DNA from: an uncultured Clostridia bacterium
Lineage (GTDB): Bacteria > Bacillota > Clostridia > Oscillospirales > Ruminococcaceae
Length of the DNA: 64,000 nt
Direction of reading: 5' to 3'
Assembly (NCBI GenBank): GCA_947625615.1
Contig: CANQPB010000010.1
Span: forward strand, 1 to 64,000
The translations under genes and the position numbers were made by a program. The notes beneath the pieces were generated by a model, which did not search any database, had not been told where the DNA came from, and saw only the letters and a program-made list of their open reading frames with translations. Below are positions 1 through 7,858 of this stretch, one piece after another (within the stretch, counting starts at the first letter, position 1; each line of letters opens with the position of its first letter).

Positions 1-1
1 G

Positions 2-943
2 GGCGATAGCCTGCCCGATATCGCGCTGCTGCCCGCTATCGCCTCCTATTTCAACGTCACCGTAGACGACCTTTTGGGCGTGGGCGAGATAAGAAAGCAG
101 GAGCGGATTGATTGGTACTTTGCCGAGAGCAACAAGCTGCAAAACGTCGGGAAGATTCCCGAGGCGGAAGCACTCTGGCGGGAGGCTTTAAAGGAATTTC
201 CGAACGACCACACCGTAATGTCGCAGCTTGCTCACGCGATCTTCTATCAGAACAGCGACGACATGGAGCGCTATAATGAGGTGATAGAGATTCAGGAGCG
301 GATACTTCGCGAATCGACGGATCAGGCTCTTCGCGACAGCGCTATTCAGGAGCTTTGCTACTCCTACAGCTACCTCGGCGACTATGAAAAGGCGAGGAAA
401 TATGCCGAAATGGGCGGAAGCATATACTGCACGCGAGAGAATCTTCTTTCAAGCGCTCTTAAAGGAGAGGAAAAAGAGGATCACGAAAAGCGCATGCTGG
501 CCGAGTATTCCGATCTCATGGGGTTCACCGTCAACGGCATCGTCTCCGTACCCTGGGAAAAGCGGCATGAGCTTTACCTGAAAATAATGGAGCTCGTCTT
601 CGACGACGGCTTCTACGGCTTCTATGCCTGCCGCGCCGTCGATCGCCATTACTGCCTTGCGAGGATTTACGCAGGTTGGGAGAATCAAGATGAAAAGGTC
701 AGGTATCACCTTGAGCGGCTCCTTCATTTTGCAAAGCAGTATGACAGCCTCGACGGGGAATATACCTACACCTCGACGTTTATGAATGGCGTCAGGAGCA
801 ACACAAAGGGTTCCACCACAAACACCGAGGGCACCGTATGCGAGCAATATCTTAGAGAGCTCACCGGCGGCGACAGCAAAATGTTCGACCGCTTCCGCGA
901 GACCGATTGGTTCAGATCAGTAATTGAGGAGCTCGGCAAATAA
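2..943 (+). CDS. XRE-type transcriptional regulator with helical repeat C-terminus (5' truncated)
   Basis: The gene enters from the left edge. The reading frame is open from base 2, and the first residues (SLPDI, then IASYFNVTVDDLLG) match the end of a Cro/C1-type helix-turn-helix domain, whose usual closing motif is 'YFxVSxDxLLG'. The first start-like codon inside the window (TTG at 74) lies within this motif, so it is not the real start. The remaining ~290 residues are helical and TPR-like, with an early segment of the form 'EAEALWREALKEFPND'. This is the common Clostridia architecture of an N-terminal DNA-binding domain plus a helical sensing domain. The ligand and targets are unknown. A hairpin with a T-rich tail at 1037-1071 probably ends the transcript. 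The HTH part itself is outside the window, so the family call rests on its last ~24 residues. Confidence 0.7.
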   Translation, partial: GDSLPDIALLPAIASYFNVTVDDLLGVGEIRKQERIDWYFAESNKLQNVGKIPEAEALWREALKEFPNDHTVMSQLAHAIFYQNSDDMERYNEVIEIQERILRESTDQALRDSAIQELCYSYSYLGDYEKARKYAEMGGSIYCTRENLLSSALKGEEKEDHEKRMLAEYSDLMGFTVNGIVSVPWEKRHELYLKIMELVFDDGFYGFYACRAVDRHYCLARIYAGWENQDEKVRYHLERLLHFAKQYDSLDGEYTYTSTFMNGVRSNTKGSTTNTEGTVCEQYLRELTGGDSKMFDRFRETDWFRSVIEELGK

Positions 944-958
944 ATCGGGATTTTGCAC

Positions 959-1040
959 ATTTTGCACACTTTGCAAAGCCTCTATCTTCTAACATCTAAC
1001 TCTCTATCCTCTAATACGCATTTTGCACACTTTGCAAAGC
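959..1040. repeat. 21-bp direct repeats flanking a heptamer-rich 40-bp segment
   Basis: A perfect 21-bp direct repeat (beginning ATTTTGCACAC, ending TTTGCAAAGC) lies at 959-979 and 1020-1040. The 40 bp between the copies consist of TCTATCT/TCTAACA/TCTAACT-type heptamers. The same heptamer occurs inside the two longer elements at 1088-1207 and 39491-39611. No gene overlaps it. Confidence 0.8.
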
Positions 1041-1071
1041 GCAGCGCGTTAATGCCGCTGCGCTTATTTTT
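1037..1071 (+). terminator. Intrinsic terminator after the XRE-type regulator
   Basis: A perfect 10-bp stem (AAGCGCAGCG / CGCTGCGCTT) is followed by ATTTTTA. It lies about 95 bp after the stop codon at 943 and before the rnhA promoter. Confidence 0.75.
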
Positions 1072-1087
1072 AGTCACACGCCTTGGG

Positions 1088-1207
1088 TGTGTCCATTCCG
1101 CACGCATTATCAGAAATATTTAGATGCGTCGCCGCAGGCGACACCTTGAAACTCTAACTTCTAATTTCTAACTTCTATCTTCTTGATGTGGCCGTTTCGG
1201 CCACATC
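1088..1207 (+). mobile_element. MITE-like element, copy 1 (~120 bp)
   Basis: This sequence is about 90% identical by eye to 39491-39611, in the same orientation. Shared parts in order are a left edge GTGTCCATTCCGCACGC, a small hairpin GTCGCC-GCA-GGCGAC, about five tandem TCTAACT-type heptamers, and a right-end perfect hairpin GATGTGGCCG-TTT-CGGCCACATC (1185-1207). The direct repeat ACACGCCTTGGG flanks it at 1076-1087 and 1208-1219. It has no coding capacity. It sits immediately upstream of the rnhA promoter. Confidence 0.65.
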
Positions 1208-1223
1208 ACACGCCTTGGGCATA

Positions 1224-1252
1224 TTGACAAAATGCAAAATCGGTAGTATAAT
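1224..1252 (+). promoter_or_regulatory. Sigma-A promoter of rnhA and probably the Fe-S genes
   Basis: A consensus TTGACA (1224-1229) and a consensus TATAAT (1247-1252) are separated by 17 bp. Transcription would begin near 1259, about 40 bp before the rnhA start. Confidence 0.85.
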
Positions 1253-1301
1253 AGCGGTTAGCCGAGAACAACCGAAATATTCCGGCCTGAAAAGGGTAAT
1301 A

Positions 1302-1754
1302 ATGAAAAAAGTACAGATTTTTACAGACGGCGCGTGCTCGGGAAACCCGGGAGCGGGCGGCTGGGGCGCGGTTCTCAAATATATGGGCCACCGGCGGGAG
1401 ATGTCGGGATACGAGCCGGACACCACCAACAACCGAATGGAGCTTACCGCCGCGATAATGGCGCTTAAGGCTTTGAAGGAGCCCTGCGACGTGACGCTTA
1501 CAACCGATTCGAAATATCTTGTCGACGGAATGACAAAGGGCTGGGCGCGTTCCTGGAAATTCAGGGGCTGGAAAAAGTCGGACGGAAAGCCGGCGCTTAA
1601 CCCCGATTTATGGGAGGAGCTTTTGGAGCTTTCGGATATCCACAAGATCACCTTTGTGTGGATAAAGGGGCATGACGGAAATCCCGAAAACGAGCGCTGC
1701 GACGCTCTCGCGGTCGGGGAATATTCAAGCAGACAAAAGGGCGACGCCCGATAA
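1302..1754 (+). CDS. rnhA: Ribonuclease HI
   Basis: This 150-aa protein has the full RNase H fold signature: [12 protein letters not shown] at the N-terminus with the first catalytic Asp, NNRMEL with the catalytic Glu, [10 protein letters not shown] with the second Asp, and a basic segment WKKSDGKP before VKGH-like WIKGHDGN. The family hydrolyses the RNA strand of RNA-DNA hybrids, for example primers and R-loops. The open frame extends upstream to 1188, but that part overlaps the promoter, and the ATG at 1302 gives the canonical '[17 protein letters not shown]' start. A consensus promoter lies 50 bp upstream. The desulfurase gene follows after 51 bp and is probably co-transcribed. Confidence 0.96.
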   Translation: MKKVQIFTDGACSGNPGAGGWGAVLKYMGHRREMSGYEPDTTNNRMELTAAIMALKALKEPCDVTLTTDSKYLVDGMTKGWARSWKFRGWKKSDGKPALNPDLWEELLELSDIHKITFVWIKGHDGNPENERCDALAVGEYSSRQKGDAR

Positions 1755-1805
1755 TTTCAGGGCGGCCTTTGATCGGATAAATCATTTTCAGAAAGGACTG
1801 CAAAT

Positions 1806-3002
1806 ATGGACAAACGCTTTGTTTATGCCGACAATTCGGCGACGACGAAAATTTCGGACGCCGTTTTGGAAGCTATGATGCCTTATTTAAAGGATTATTA
1901 CGGAAACGCCTCGAGCATCTATTCCCTCGGAATGGATTCGGCGAGGGCGATACTTCGCTCCCGCGAGGCGGTGGCAAAGGCCATCGGCGCAAAGACGAGC
2001 GAGATATACTTCACCTCGGGCGGCTCGGAATCGGACAACTGGGCGATTAAATGCGCGGCAGAGGTCGGCGCCGCAAAGGGCAAAAAGCATATCGTCACCA
2101 CGGTTTTCGAGCACCACGCCGTGCTGCACACCTGCGAATATCTTGAAAAACACGGCTTTGAGGTGACATACGTCCCCGTTGACGAAATGGGGCTTGTTCA
2201 CGCCGAGGACATCAAAAACGCCCTGCGCGACGACACCTGCCTTGTGACCGTGATGTTTGCAAACAACGAGATAGGCACGATTCAGCCTATAGCGGAAATC
2301 GGCGCTATATGCCGCGAGAGAAAAATTCTGTTTCACACAGACGCCGTACAGGCCGTGGGCAATGTGGAGATAAACGTGGCCGAGATGAATATAGATCTTC
2401 TCTCGCTTTCGGGGCATAAGATTCACGCGCCGAAGGGCGTCGGGGCCTTGTATATGCGCACCGGCATTAACCTGCCAAACTTCATTCACGGCGGCGCTCA
2501 GGAGCGCTCGAAGCGCGCCGGCACCGAAAACGTCGCCGGGATAGTCGGGCTTGCGACGGCCATAACCGAGGCGACAAAGAATATCCCCGAAAAGCAGGCG
2601 CGGCTTTCAAAGATGAGAGACCGCCTTATTGCCGAGCTGACTAAAATACCCGAATCCCGCCTGAACGGCGACCCGGTGAAGCGCCTTTGCGGAAACGTGA
2701 ACATTTCATTCAGGGGTATTGAGGGCGAAAGTCTGCTTTTGTCCCTCGACCTTGAGGGGATATGCGCCTCGTCCGGCTCGGCGTGCACCTCCGGCTCGCT
2801 CGATCCGTCGCACGTTCTTCTGGCCATAGGCCTCCCCCACTCTACGGCGCACGGCTCATTAAGGCTTTCTTTAAGCGATGACACCACCGAGGAGGACATA
2901 GACTATATCCTCTCGAAAGTTCCCCGAACAGTGGAGAAGCTCAGGGCGATGAGCCCCTTGTGGGAGAGAATACTTCGCGACGAAGACATCGACGCGGAAT
3001 AA
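1806..3002 (+). CDS. nifS: Cysteine desulfurase, NifS/IscS type
   Basis: This 398-aa protein is a group I PLP-dependent cysteine desulfurase that converts cysteine to alanine and supplies persulfide sulfur for Fe-S clusters. Visible signatures are YADNSATTK at the N-terminus, [12 protein letters not shown], the PLP lysine in [12 protein letters not shown], and the active-site cysteine loop [18 protein letters not shown]. The long cysteine loop marks the NifS/IscS rather than the SufS group. AGAAAGGA precedes the ATG at a normal distance. The scaffold gene nifU follows after 38 bp, so the pair forms a minimal Fe-S assembly unit. No iscR, iscA or ferredoxin gene is present here. Confidence 0.95.
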   Translation: MDKRFVYADNSATTKISDAVLEAMMPYLKDYYGNASSIYSLGMDSARAILRSREAVAKAIGAKTSEIYFTSGGSESDNWAIKCAAEVGAAKGKKHIVTTVFEHHAVLHTCEYLEKHGFEVTYVPVDEMGLVHAEDIKNALRDDTCLVTVMFANNEIGTIQPIAEIGAICRERKILFHTDAVQAVGNVEINVAEMNIDLLSLSGHKIHAPKGVGALYMRTGINLPNFIHGGAQERSKRAGTENVAGIVGLATAITEATKNIPEKQARLSKMRDRLIAELTKIPESRLNGDPVKRLCGNVNISFRGIEGESLLLSLDLEGICASSGSACTSGSLDPSHVLLAIGLPHSTAHGSLRLSLSDDTTEEDIDYILSKVPRTVEKLRAMSPLWERILRDEDIDAE

Positions 3003-3040
3003 TAAAGACCTAAAATTTTTTGCAGAAAGGAAAATGCACG

Positions 3041-3466
3041 ATGATATATTCTGAAAAGGTTATGGATCACTTCGCGAATCCCCGCAACGTCGGAGAGATT
3101 GAGGACGCCGACGGCGTAGGAGAGGTCGGCAACGCAAAGTGCGGCGACATCATGAAAATGTACATCAAGGTCAACGACGGCATCATCACCGACGTGAAAT
3201 TCAAGACCTTCGGCTGCGGCGCCGCCGTCGCGACGAGTTCGATGGCCACCGAGCTTATAAAGGGCAAGCCCATCGAGGAGGCCATGAAGCTTACCAACAA
3301 GGCGGTCGTAGAGGCCCTTGACGGCCTGCCGACGGTCAAGCTGCACTGCTCGGTTTTGGCCGAACAGGCTATTCACGCCGCCCTGAGCGACTACTACACC
3401 CGCCAGGGGGTTGACCCCAAGGCTATCCTCGGCGACTGCCCTCCCGCCGATATGTGCGAGATCTGA
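3041..3466 (+). CDS. nifU: Fe-S cluster assembly scaffold NifU/IscU
   Basis: This 141-aa protein corresponds to the single-domain IscU-type scaffold, matching the N-terminal domain of NifU. It starts MIYSEKVMDHFANPRNVG, a near-universal IscU opening, and has the three cluster-ligand cysteines in NAKCGD (with the conserved Asp), TFGCGAA and KLHCSVLAE. It ends with a CPPADMC tail carrying two further cysteines, typical of clostridial NifU-like proteins. The frame is open from 3020, but AAAGGA sits just before the ATG at 3041, which also gives the family start. It lies downstream of the desulfurase and just ahead of a carbonic anhydrase. Confidence 0.94.
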   Translation: MIYSEKVMDHFANPRNVGEIEDADGVGEVGNAKCGDIMKMYIKVNDGIITDVKFKTFGCGAAVATSSMATELIKGKPIEEAMKLTNKAVVEALDGLPTVKLHCSVLAEQAIHAALSDYYTRQGVDPKAILGDCPPADMCEI

Positions 3467-3468
3467 CA

Positions 3469-4044
3469 ATGAACCCGGGATTCAGCGCCGAAAAGGCGCT
3501 TGAAAAGCTGAAAGAGGGCAACAGGCTTTACGTTTTAAGCGGTAGCTACCGCGGCGACGTCTCGGCCGACATGAGGCTTGACACCGCCGAGCATGGGCAG
3601 TCTCCCTATGCCGTCGTCGTCGCCTGTTCTGATTCAAGGGTTATCCCCGAGGCGATTTTCAGTGCGGGCATTGGCGAGCTGTTTGTAATTCGGGTCGCGG
3701 GTAACGTGATCTCGCAAAACCAGCTCGGCTCTGTTGAATACGCGGCCGAGCATCTCGGCTGCCGGCTCGTTCTGATTTTAGGGCACACCTGCTGCGGCGC
3801 GGTTGCCGCCGCACTTGAATCTCCCCAGACCGGCCACGTTGCCTCAATAACCGAGGAGATACGCCGGGCTGTCGGCGGCGAGACCGACCCGACAAGGGCT
3901 TCGGTCAAAAACGTGGAGAATTCGGTGAAAAAGGTAAGAAGCGAGCTGAAAGGAATCGACGGCCTTGTGACGGTCGGCGGTATATACGACATAAAAACCG
4001 GCGCAGTGGAATTTTTGGAGGCGCCGGACAAATTGCAGGATTAA
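3469..4044 (+). CDS. Beta-class carbonic anhydrase
   Basis: This 191-aa protein has the beta-carbonic anhydrase zinc signature: ACSDSR (first Cys ligand with the Asp/Arg dyad), RVAGN, SVEYAAEHLG and GHTCCGAV (His and second Cys ligands). The enzyme interconverts CO2 and bicarbonate in the cytoplasm. The ATG lies two bases after the nifU stop codon, so translation is probably coupled. An in-frame GTG at 3454 inside nifU is an alternative start. The gene's position at the end of an Fe-S assembly operon is not an obvious functional match. A terminator hairpin follows at 4060-4092. Confidence 0.93.
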   Translation: MNPGFSAEKALEKLKEGNRLYVLSGSYRGDVSADMRLDTAEHGQSPYAVVVACSDSRVIPEAIFSAGIGELFVIRVAGNVISQNQLGSVEYAAEHLGCRLVLILGHTCCGAVAAALESPQTGHVASITEEIRRAVGGETDPTRASVKNVENSVKKVRSELKGIDGLVTVGGIYDIKTGAVEFLEAPDKLQD

Positions 4045-4059
4045 AGCTGCACATATTCA

Positions 4060-4092
4060 AGGGACGCCTTTTTAATAGGGCGCCCTTTTTAT
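4060..4092 (+). terminator. Terminator after the carbonic anhydrase
   Basis: The stem AGGG(A)CGCC / GGCGCCCT with a T/A-rich loop is followed by TTTTTATTT, 15 bp after the stop codon. Confidence 0.7.
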
Positions 4093-4192
4093 TTGCCTCG
4101 CTGCGCTTGGACTTTAGCGCTTGTCGTACTGGCTACGCGTAGCTGCTACCAAGCCCAACGGGCTCGGCCAAACTAAAGGGTATTTTCTATAA

Positions 4193-4426
4193 CCGTTTTC
4201 CCTGCGCCCTTTTCCGAATGCGAGGCGCCCTGCGGCGCCGCAATAAGGGGACGCCCTCTCTTGCAGGGCGTCCCCTCTTGCAAAAACAGTCCACCGGACT
4301 GTTTTTGCAATTCACCCCTTGCGGTGCGCCTGACGTATAGGATTTCGCAGTCTGCGGGCTGCGACCAGAGGCTCCTCGCCTCTGGATTCTCGCGGCCTTT
4401 TGAAAAAGGCCGGCGAAAACTTTTAT
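4193..4426 (-). repeat. Intergenic hairpin-array element, copy 1 (reverse orientation)
   Basis: Read on the minus strand this begins with AAAAGTTTTCGCCGGCC and a CCTTTTTCAAAAGG hairpin, identical over about 33 bp to the start of the element at 10825. Three more stems follow: an 8-bp stem CCAGAGGC..GCCTCTGG, a CAGTCC-GGT-GGACTG core extended to AAAAACAGTCC/GGACTGTTTTT, and GGGGACGCCC..GGGCGTCCCC. The 5' module and the CAGTCCGGTGGACTG core are shared with 10825-11060 and 33948-34224, while the stems between differ. No convincing gene is present from 4045 to 4471. Confidence 0.7.
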
Positions 4427-4432
4427 CATTAT

Positions 4433-4466
4433 AACAAAGCCCCCGGCAGCGGGCTGCTGTCGGGGG
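4433..4466 (-). terminator. Terminator of the Cthe_2159-like gene
   Basis: The stem CCCCGACAGC / GCTGCCGGGG lies directly after the minus-strand stop codon at 4472 and is followed on that strand by GGCTTTGTTAT. On the plus strand the same stem is followed by ATATTTTATT, so it may work in both directions. Confidence 0.55.
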
Positions 4467-4471
4467 ATATT

Positions 4472-6487
4472 TTATTGCGGAGGTGCGTTCATTACATTGT
4501 CCGGCGGGACGTCGCCGAAGCCGCCCTCGGGGGGCTGGGGCATTTCGCCCTGAGGCCCTTGGCCTCGGCCTCCGAACGGATTCTGGTGGCCTTCGCCGCC
4601 CATGCCGCCGAACTTTCCGCCCTCGCCGAAGCCTCGGCCGCCCATTGAGCCGCCTATGCCTACGCGGCCGTAGGAATTGAGACCCTCGGTGAGCGTGACG
4701 GTGGCAAGCTGTGTGCCGCCAGAATAGCTGCCGCCGTCGCCTATGCCGTATGAAATGTCGCCGGTGAATTTGCCGCCGTAGGAGACGGTGTATTCGACGC
4801 CGGTTTCAAGCTCGGGCGAGCTGAACACGATGTTGCCCACCCTCTTTTCGGCTTGAAGGACTATATCCTTACCGTTGCCGGAGATGCAGATATATGTTCC
4901 GGCGTCCAGAACCTGGTCGAAAGTGATGCTTATGGTGTTGACGGTCATGTTGTCGGGAGCCTGGGCCATTCCCGCCGCTCCCGCAGCAAACAGAAGTCCG
5001 CCGTCGGTGTGGAAATCTCCGGCGTAGTCAATAGCGCCGTCGGCGTCGCGCTCCGACCCGCTGATCACAAGCGTTCCGCCCGACATGTATATATCGCCGT
5101 TGGAATCTATTCCGTCGCCCTGAGAATTGATGTATACAAATCCGCCGGTTATGCCGAGATAGGAGCCGTCGCTCGCGGGCATGCCGCCCATGAAATCGCC
5201 GGCCGAGCTGCTGTCGTTGCCGCCCGCGGCGTTTATGCCGTCGTCGTCGGCGTTGATGTAAACCTCGCCGCCGGATATTTCTACGAGAACGCCCTCAAGC
5301 CCTTCGTGGGAAACGGGGATCTCGACCTTGCCGCCGCCGATATAGATATTAGCGTCGGAATGCAGGGCGTCGTCGCCGGTGGCAATAGAAAGGGCGCCGC
5401 CGTTTACCGAAATATCCCCCGCCGAATGGAATGCGTCGTCGGTGGTGTTTATCAAAAGAGTGCCGCTGTTCACGGTTATGCCGCCCTGATTGCTTTTAAG
5501 ACCCTTCTGGCTCGTATCCGAGGGGGTGCCCTCGGCGCCGTTTACTCCCGCGGTAACGCTAATTGAGCAGTTGTCTACGGTTATCGCCGTCTCTACCTGC
5601 ATGCCGTCTTCCCCCGCGACGAGCCGGACGTTGGAATCGGTAAACTTAGCCCAGCCGAGCGAGGGATCCTTTTCCTGGGTGGAGCGCAGCGCGTCGCCGC
5701 CGGCGTTCACGCTGACGGTGGAATTCTGAACGGTGAGGCTGTCCTTGCCGTTTATGCCGTTGTTTTTGGCGGTGACGCTGACGGTGGTGTTGATGATTTG
5801 AAGAGTGTCCTTGCTGATGATGCCGCTGTTGTAGTTGGCGTTGACGGTAAGCGAGCCGGTGCCCCGGATTATAAGATCGGCCTTCGAGAAAACGCAGGCG
5901 TCCGGCTCCTCGGCGACGGCGTCGCCGTATTCAAGGGAATAGTCGTAATTAGTGCCGTCGGTGAAGACGTTTTCCGTCGTTCCGTTCAACAAAAGCGTGA
6001 CCGAGGCCGCCTTGTTGACATAGAGCGGCGCGGAATTAAGGCAGGTGACGTTTACGCCGTTGAGTATCAAGACGACGTCTTCGCCCTGGGCGCGGACGGC
6101 TATTCTGCCGTCGGAAAGGGTGCCGGAGAGCGAGTAAACTCCCCCGCGGATAATTTTAAGATAGCTTCCCTCGGCGACCGCTCCCTGGCCGTCTACAGTG
6201 ATGCCGCTGTCGCTGAGGGTGATTATCGTGTCGCCGGTCTCGTCGGTGGTCTGGACGGTTTTTGTGGAATCTGGCAGGGAGGATTCGTCGATAAGGGTGA
6301 GGGCGGTGCCGTTTGTGGTGCCGTCTCCCCCGCCTAAGATATCCTCCTTTATCTTTCCGACAATTCCCTTGCCGCCTTCTCCTCCGAATGCGAAGATAAA
6401 CGCAACGGCAAGAATTATCACAACAACCGCCGCAACTATTATCGCGCCGGCGGCGCCGCCGCTTCTTTTCTTTGAATATGGGCTCAT
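4472..6487 (-). CDS. Membrane-anchored carbohydrate-binding beta-helix protein, Cthe_2159 family
   Basis: This 671-aa protein starts with MSPYSKKRSGG and a single hydrophobic helix (about residues 8-28). It continues with a long repetitive domain of short alternating strands with SGITVDG, ADDDGINA, GDDALHSD and SQGDGIDSNGD motifs. These Asp/Gly-rich rungs are typical of right-handed beta-helix proteins of the Cthe_2159 type, some of which bind polysaccharides and calcium. The last ~60 residues are low-complexity Gly/Pro/Phe-rich, with GGRGFGEGG and QPPEGGFGD segments. The ATG at 6487 has AAAGGAG eight bases upstream; the open frame goes 11 residues further but overlaps the promoter. The protein is probably displayed outside the membrane. 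The ligand is not deducible. Confidence 0.8.
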   Translation of the reverse strand: MSPYSKKRSGGAAGAIIVAAVVVIILAVAFIFAFGGEGGKGIVGKIKEDILGGGDGTTNGTALTLIDESSLPDSTKTVQTTDETGDTIITLSDSGITVDGQGAVAEGSYLKIIRGGVYSLSGTLSDGRIAVRAQGEDVVLILNGVNVTCLNSAPLYVNKAASVTLLLNGTTENVFTDGTNYDYSLEYGDAVAEEPDACVFSKADLIIRGTGSLTVNANYNSGIISKDTLQIINTTVSVTAKNNGINGKDSLTVQNSTVSVNAGGDALRSTQEKDPSLGWAKFTDSNVRLVAGEDGMQVETAITVDNCSISVTAGVNGAEGTPSDTSQKGLKSNQGGITVNSGTLLINTTDDAFHSAGDISVNGGALSIATGDDALHSDANIYIGGGKVEIPVSHEGLEGVLVEISGGEVYINADDDGINAAGGNDSSSAGDFMGGMPASDGSYLGITGGFVYINSQGDGIDSNGDIYMSGGTLVISGSERDADGAIDYAGDFHTDGGLLFAAGAAGMAQAPDNMTVNTISITFDQVLDAGTYICISGNGKDIVLQAEKRVGNIVFSSPELETGVEYTVSYGGKFTGDISYGIGDGGSYSGGTQLATVTLTEGLNSYGRVGIGGSMGGRGFGEGGKFGGMGGEGHQNPFGGRGQGPQGEMPQPPEGGFGDVPPDNVMNAPPQ

Positions 6488-6518
6488 GAAACCGCTCCTT
6501 TCGGAAAATACTATATTC

Positions 6519-6546
6519 ATTATAGCCTTTTTTCGGCGAAAGTCAA
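6519..6546 (-). promoter_or_regulatory. Promoter of the Cthe_2159-like gene
   Basis: On the minus strand TTGACT (6546-6541) and TATAAT (6524-6519) are separated by 16 bp, about 30 bp ahead of the start codon. Confidence 0.75.
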
Positions 6547-6613
6547 TTGCGGAAGATAAATTTTCATATTTTTTTCATAACTGAGTTAAAACTGTGAAAA
6601 TTTCGTGCGGGTT

Positions 6614-7789
6614 TTATCCGAAGATCTCCCTGCACAGGGTGTTTATAAGCTTTCGGGTGAGGGCGCAGGTGCCGCTGTCGACGCGCTGCATGCCTATCAA
6701 AATCGTGAGGCCGCTTTCGGGGCAGTTTGCAAAGTAGCAGCCGAGCCAGCCGTCCCAGCCGTACTCCCCTTTTTCGCCGAAGAGAACCGCGCGGCCGGGG
6801 TCTACAAGATGCCGCATCAGATTGCCGTAGCTGAAGCCGGAGAGCGAGCGCCAGTTTCTGTCGATCTCCTCGCGCTGGTGATCCGAAAGCCCCGGCGAGG
6901 TGAGATATTTTACCGCGGTCTTTGAAAGAATTCTCACGCCGTTGAGCTCGCCGCCGTTTTGGAGCATTAAAGCAAACTTTGCGAAGTCGTCGAGGGTGGA
7001 GACGAGCCCCGCGCCGCCCGACTGGAACGCCGGCTCGCGATCCAAAAGATAATCTATGCCGAGGTGGTTTGTCGGGCAGTGCTCGACCTTCCAGGCGGCG
7101 TAGTCGGTTTTATACACCTTTGCAAGCCTGTTTTGCTTCTCGGGGGGCACCCAGAAGCCGGTGTCGGACATGCCGAGGGGCTCGAAGATGTTCTCCCTCA
7201 GAAAATCGCCGAAGCGCATGCCCGAGACTATCTCGACAATTCCGCCCAGAACGTCTGCCGAGGTGCCGTACATGAATCTGTCGCCGGGGTTGAAGCAAAG
7301 ATCGACCTTGCCTATCCTCTCCATGAATTCGCGGGTGGTCATGGGGTTGTCAGACCTCAGGCGCCCGTCCATTTCGACAAAGATATCCGCCACCTGCGCC
7401 GACGAGCCCTCGCCGCCGGGATATGGCAGGCCGGAGGTCATGTTCATGAGATCCTTTATCATTATCTCCTGCGAGGTTTTGCGTCGGTTTCCGTTTTCGT
7501 CGATATAGTGCGCCGGGGAAAAGCCCGGAACGCTCCAGGCGAGGCAGTCTGAAAGATCCAAAAGCCCGCGGTCTACAAGAATCATCACCGCGGCGGCGGT
7601 TATCGGCTTGGACATTGAATAAAGCCTCATTATGGTGTCGCGGGAGAAGGGAACGCGGTTTTCAAGGTCGCGATAGCCGTATTCGTCGTAAATAAGCTCC
7701 TTGCCGTCCTTTAAAATTAGCATGTTCGCGCCCGACGTAAAACGCCGGTCTTCAATTTCCGTCTTCATTATCTGCTGATATTTTGTCAT
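6614..7789 (-). CDS. Serine hydrolase, class C beta-lactamase-like family
   Basis: This 391-aa protein belongs to the beta-lactamase/D-alanyl-D-alanine carboxypeptidase/esterase superfamily (PF00144). The nucleophile motif SxxK is seen as SMSK near residue 60, after the typical TIMRLYSMSKPITAAAVM-type helix. A Tyr-containing second motif, YGTS, is near residue 170, and an FGDFLRENIFEPLGM segment is family-typical. No signal peptide or membrane segment is visible, which suggests an intracellular esterase or peptidase rather than a secreted beta-lactamase. AGGAGG lies directly before the ATG at 7789. The substrate cannot be assigned. Confidence 0.85.
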   Translation of the reverse strand: MTKYQQIMKTEIEDRRFTSGANMLILKDGKELIYDEYGYRDLENRVPFSRDTIMRLYSMSKPITAAAVMILVDRGLLDLSDCLAWSVPGFSPAHYIDENGNRRKTSQEIMIKDLMNMTSGLPYPGGEGSSAQVADIFVEMDGRLRSDNPMTTREFMERIGKVDLCFNPGDRFMYGTSADVLGGIVEIVSGMRFGDFLRENIFEPLGMSDTGFWVPPEKQNRLAKVYKTDYAAWKVEHCPTNHLGIDYLLDREPAFQSGGAGLVSTLDDFAKFALMLQNGGELNGVRILSKTAVKYLTSPGLSDHQREEIDRNWRSLSGFSYGNLMRHLVDPGRAVLFGEKGEYGWDGWLGCYFANCPESGLTILIGMQRVDSGTCALTRKLINTLCREIFG

Positions 7790-7814
7790 GGCGACCTCCT
7801 TATAAAAATGCGGT

Positions 7815-7846
7815 TAAAAAAAGCCTCTCCCACCCGGGGAGAGGCT
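7815..7846 (-). terminator. Terminator of the secreted protein gene
   Basis: A perfect 10-bp stem (AGCCTCTCCC / GGGAGAGGCT) is followed on the minus strand by TTTTTT, just after the stop codon at 7859. Confidence 0.85.
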
Positions 7847-7858
7847 AAGTTGCCGAAA

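Noticed and set aside
980-1019. A CRISPR-like reading of the short repeats near 1 kb
   Set aside because: Only two copies of the 21-bp repeat, a low-complexity spacer made of heptamers, and no cas genes.
4853-5566. Open frame antisense to the Cthe_2159-like gene
   Set aside because: It lies wholly within a strongly supported gene on the other strand, and the translation is low in complexity with no known domain.
6614-7789. Beta-lactam resistance gene
   Set aside because: It has the SxxK fold motif but no signal peptide, and its overall similarity is to the broad esterase/peptidase group rather than AmpC enzymes.
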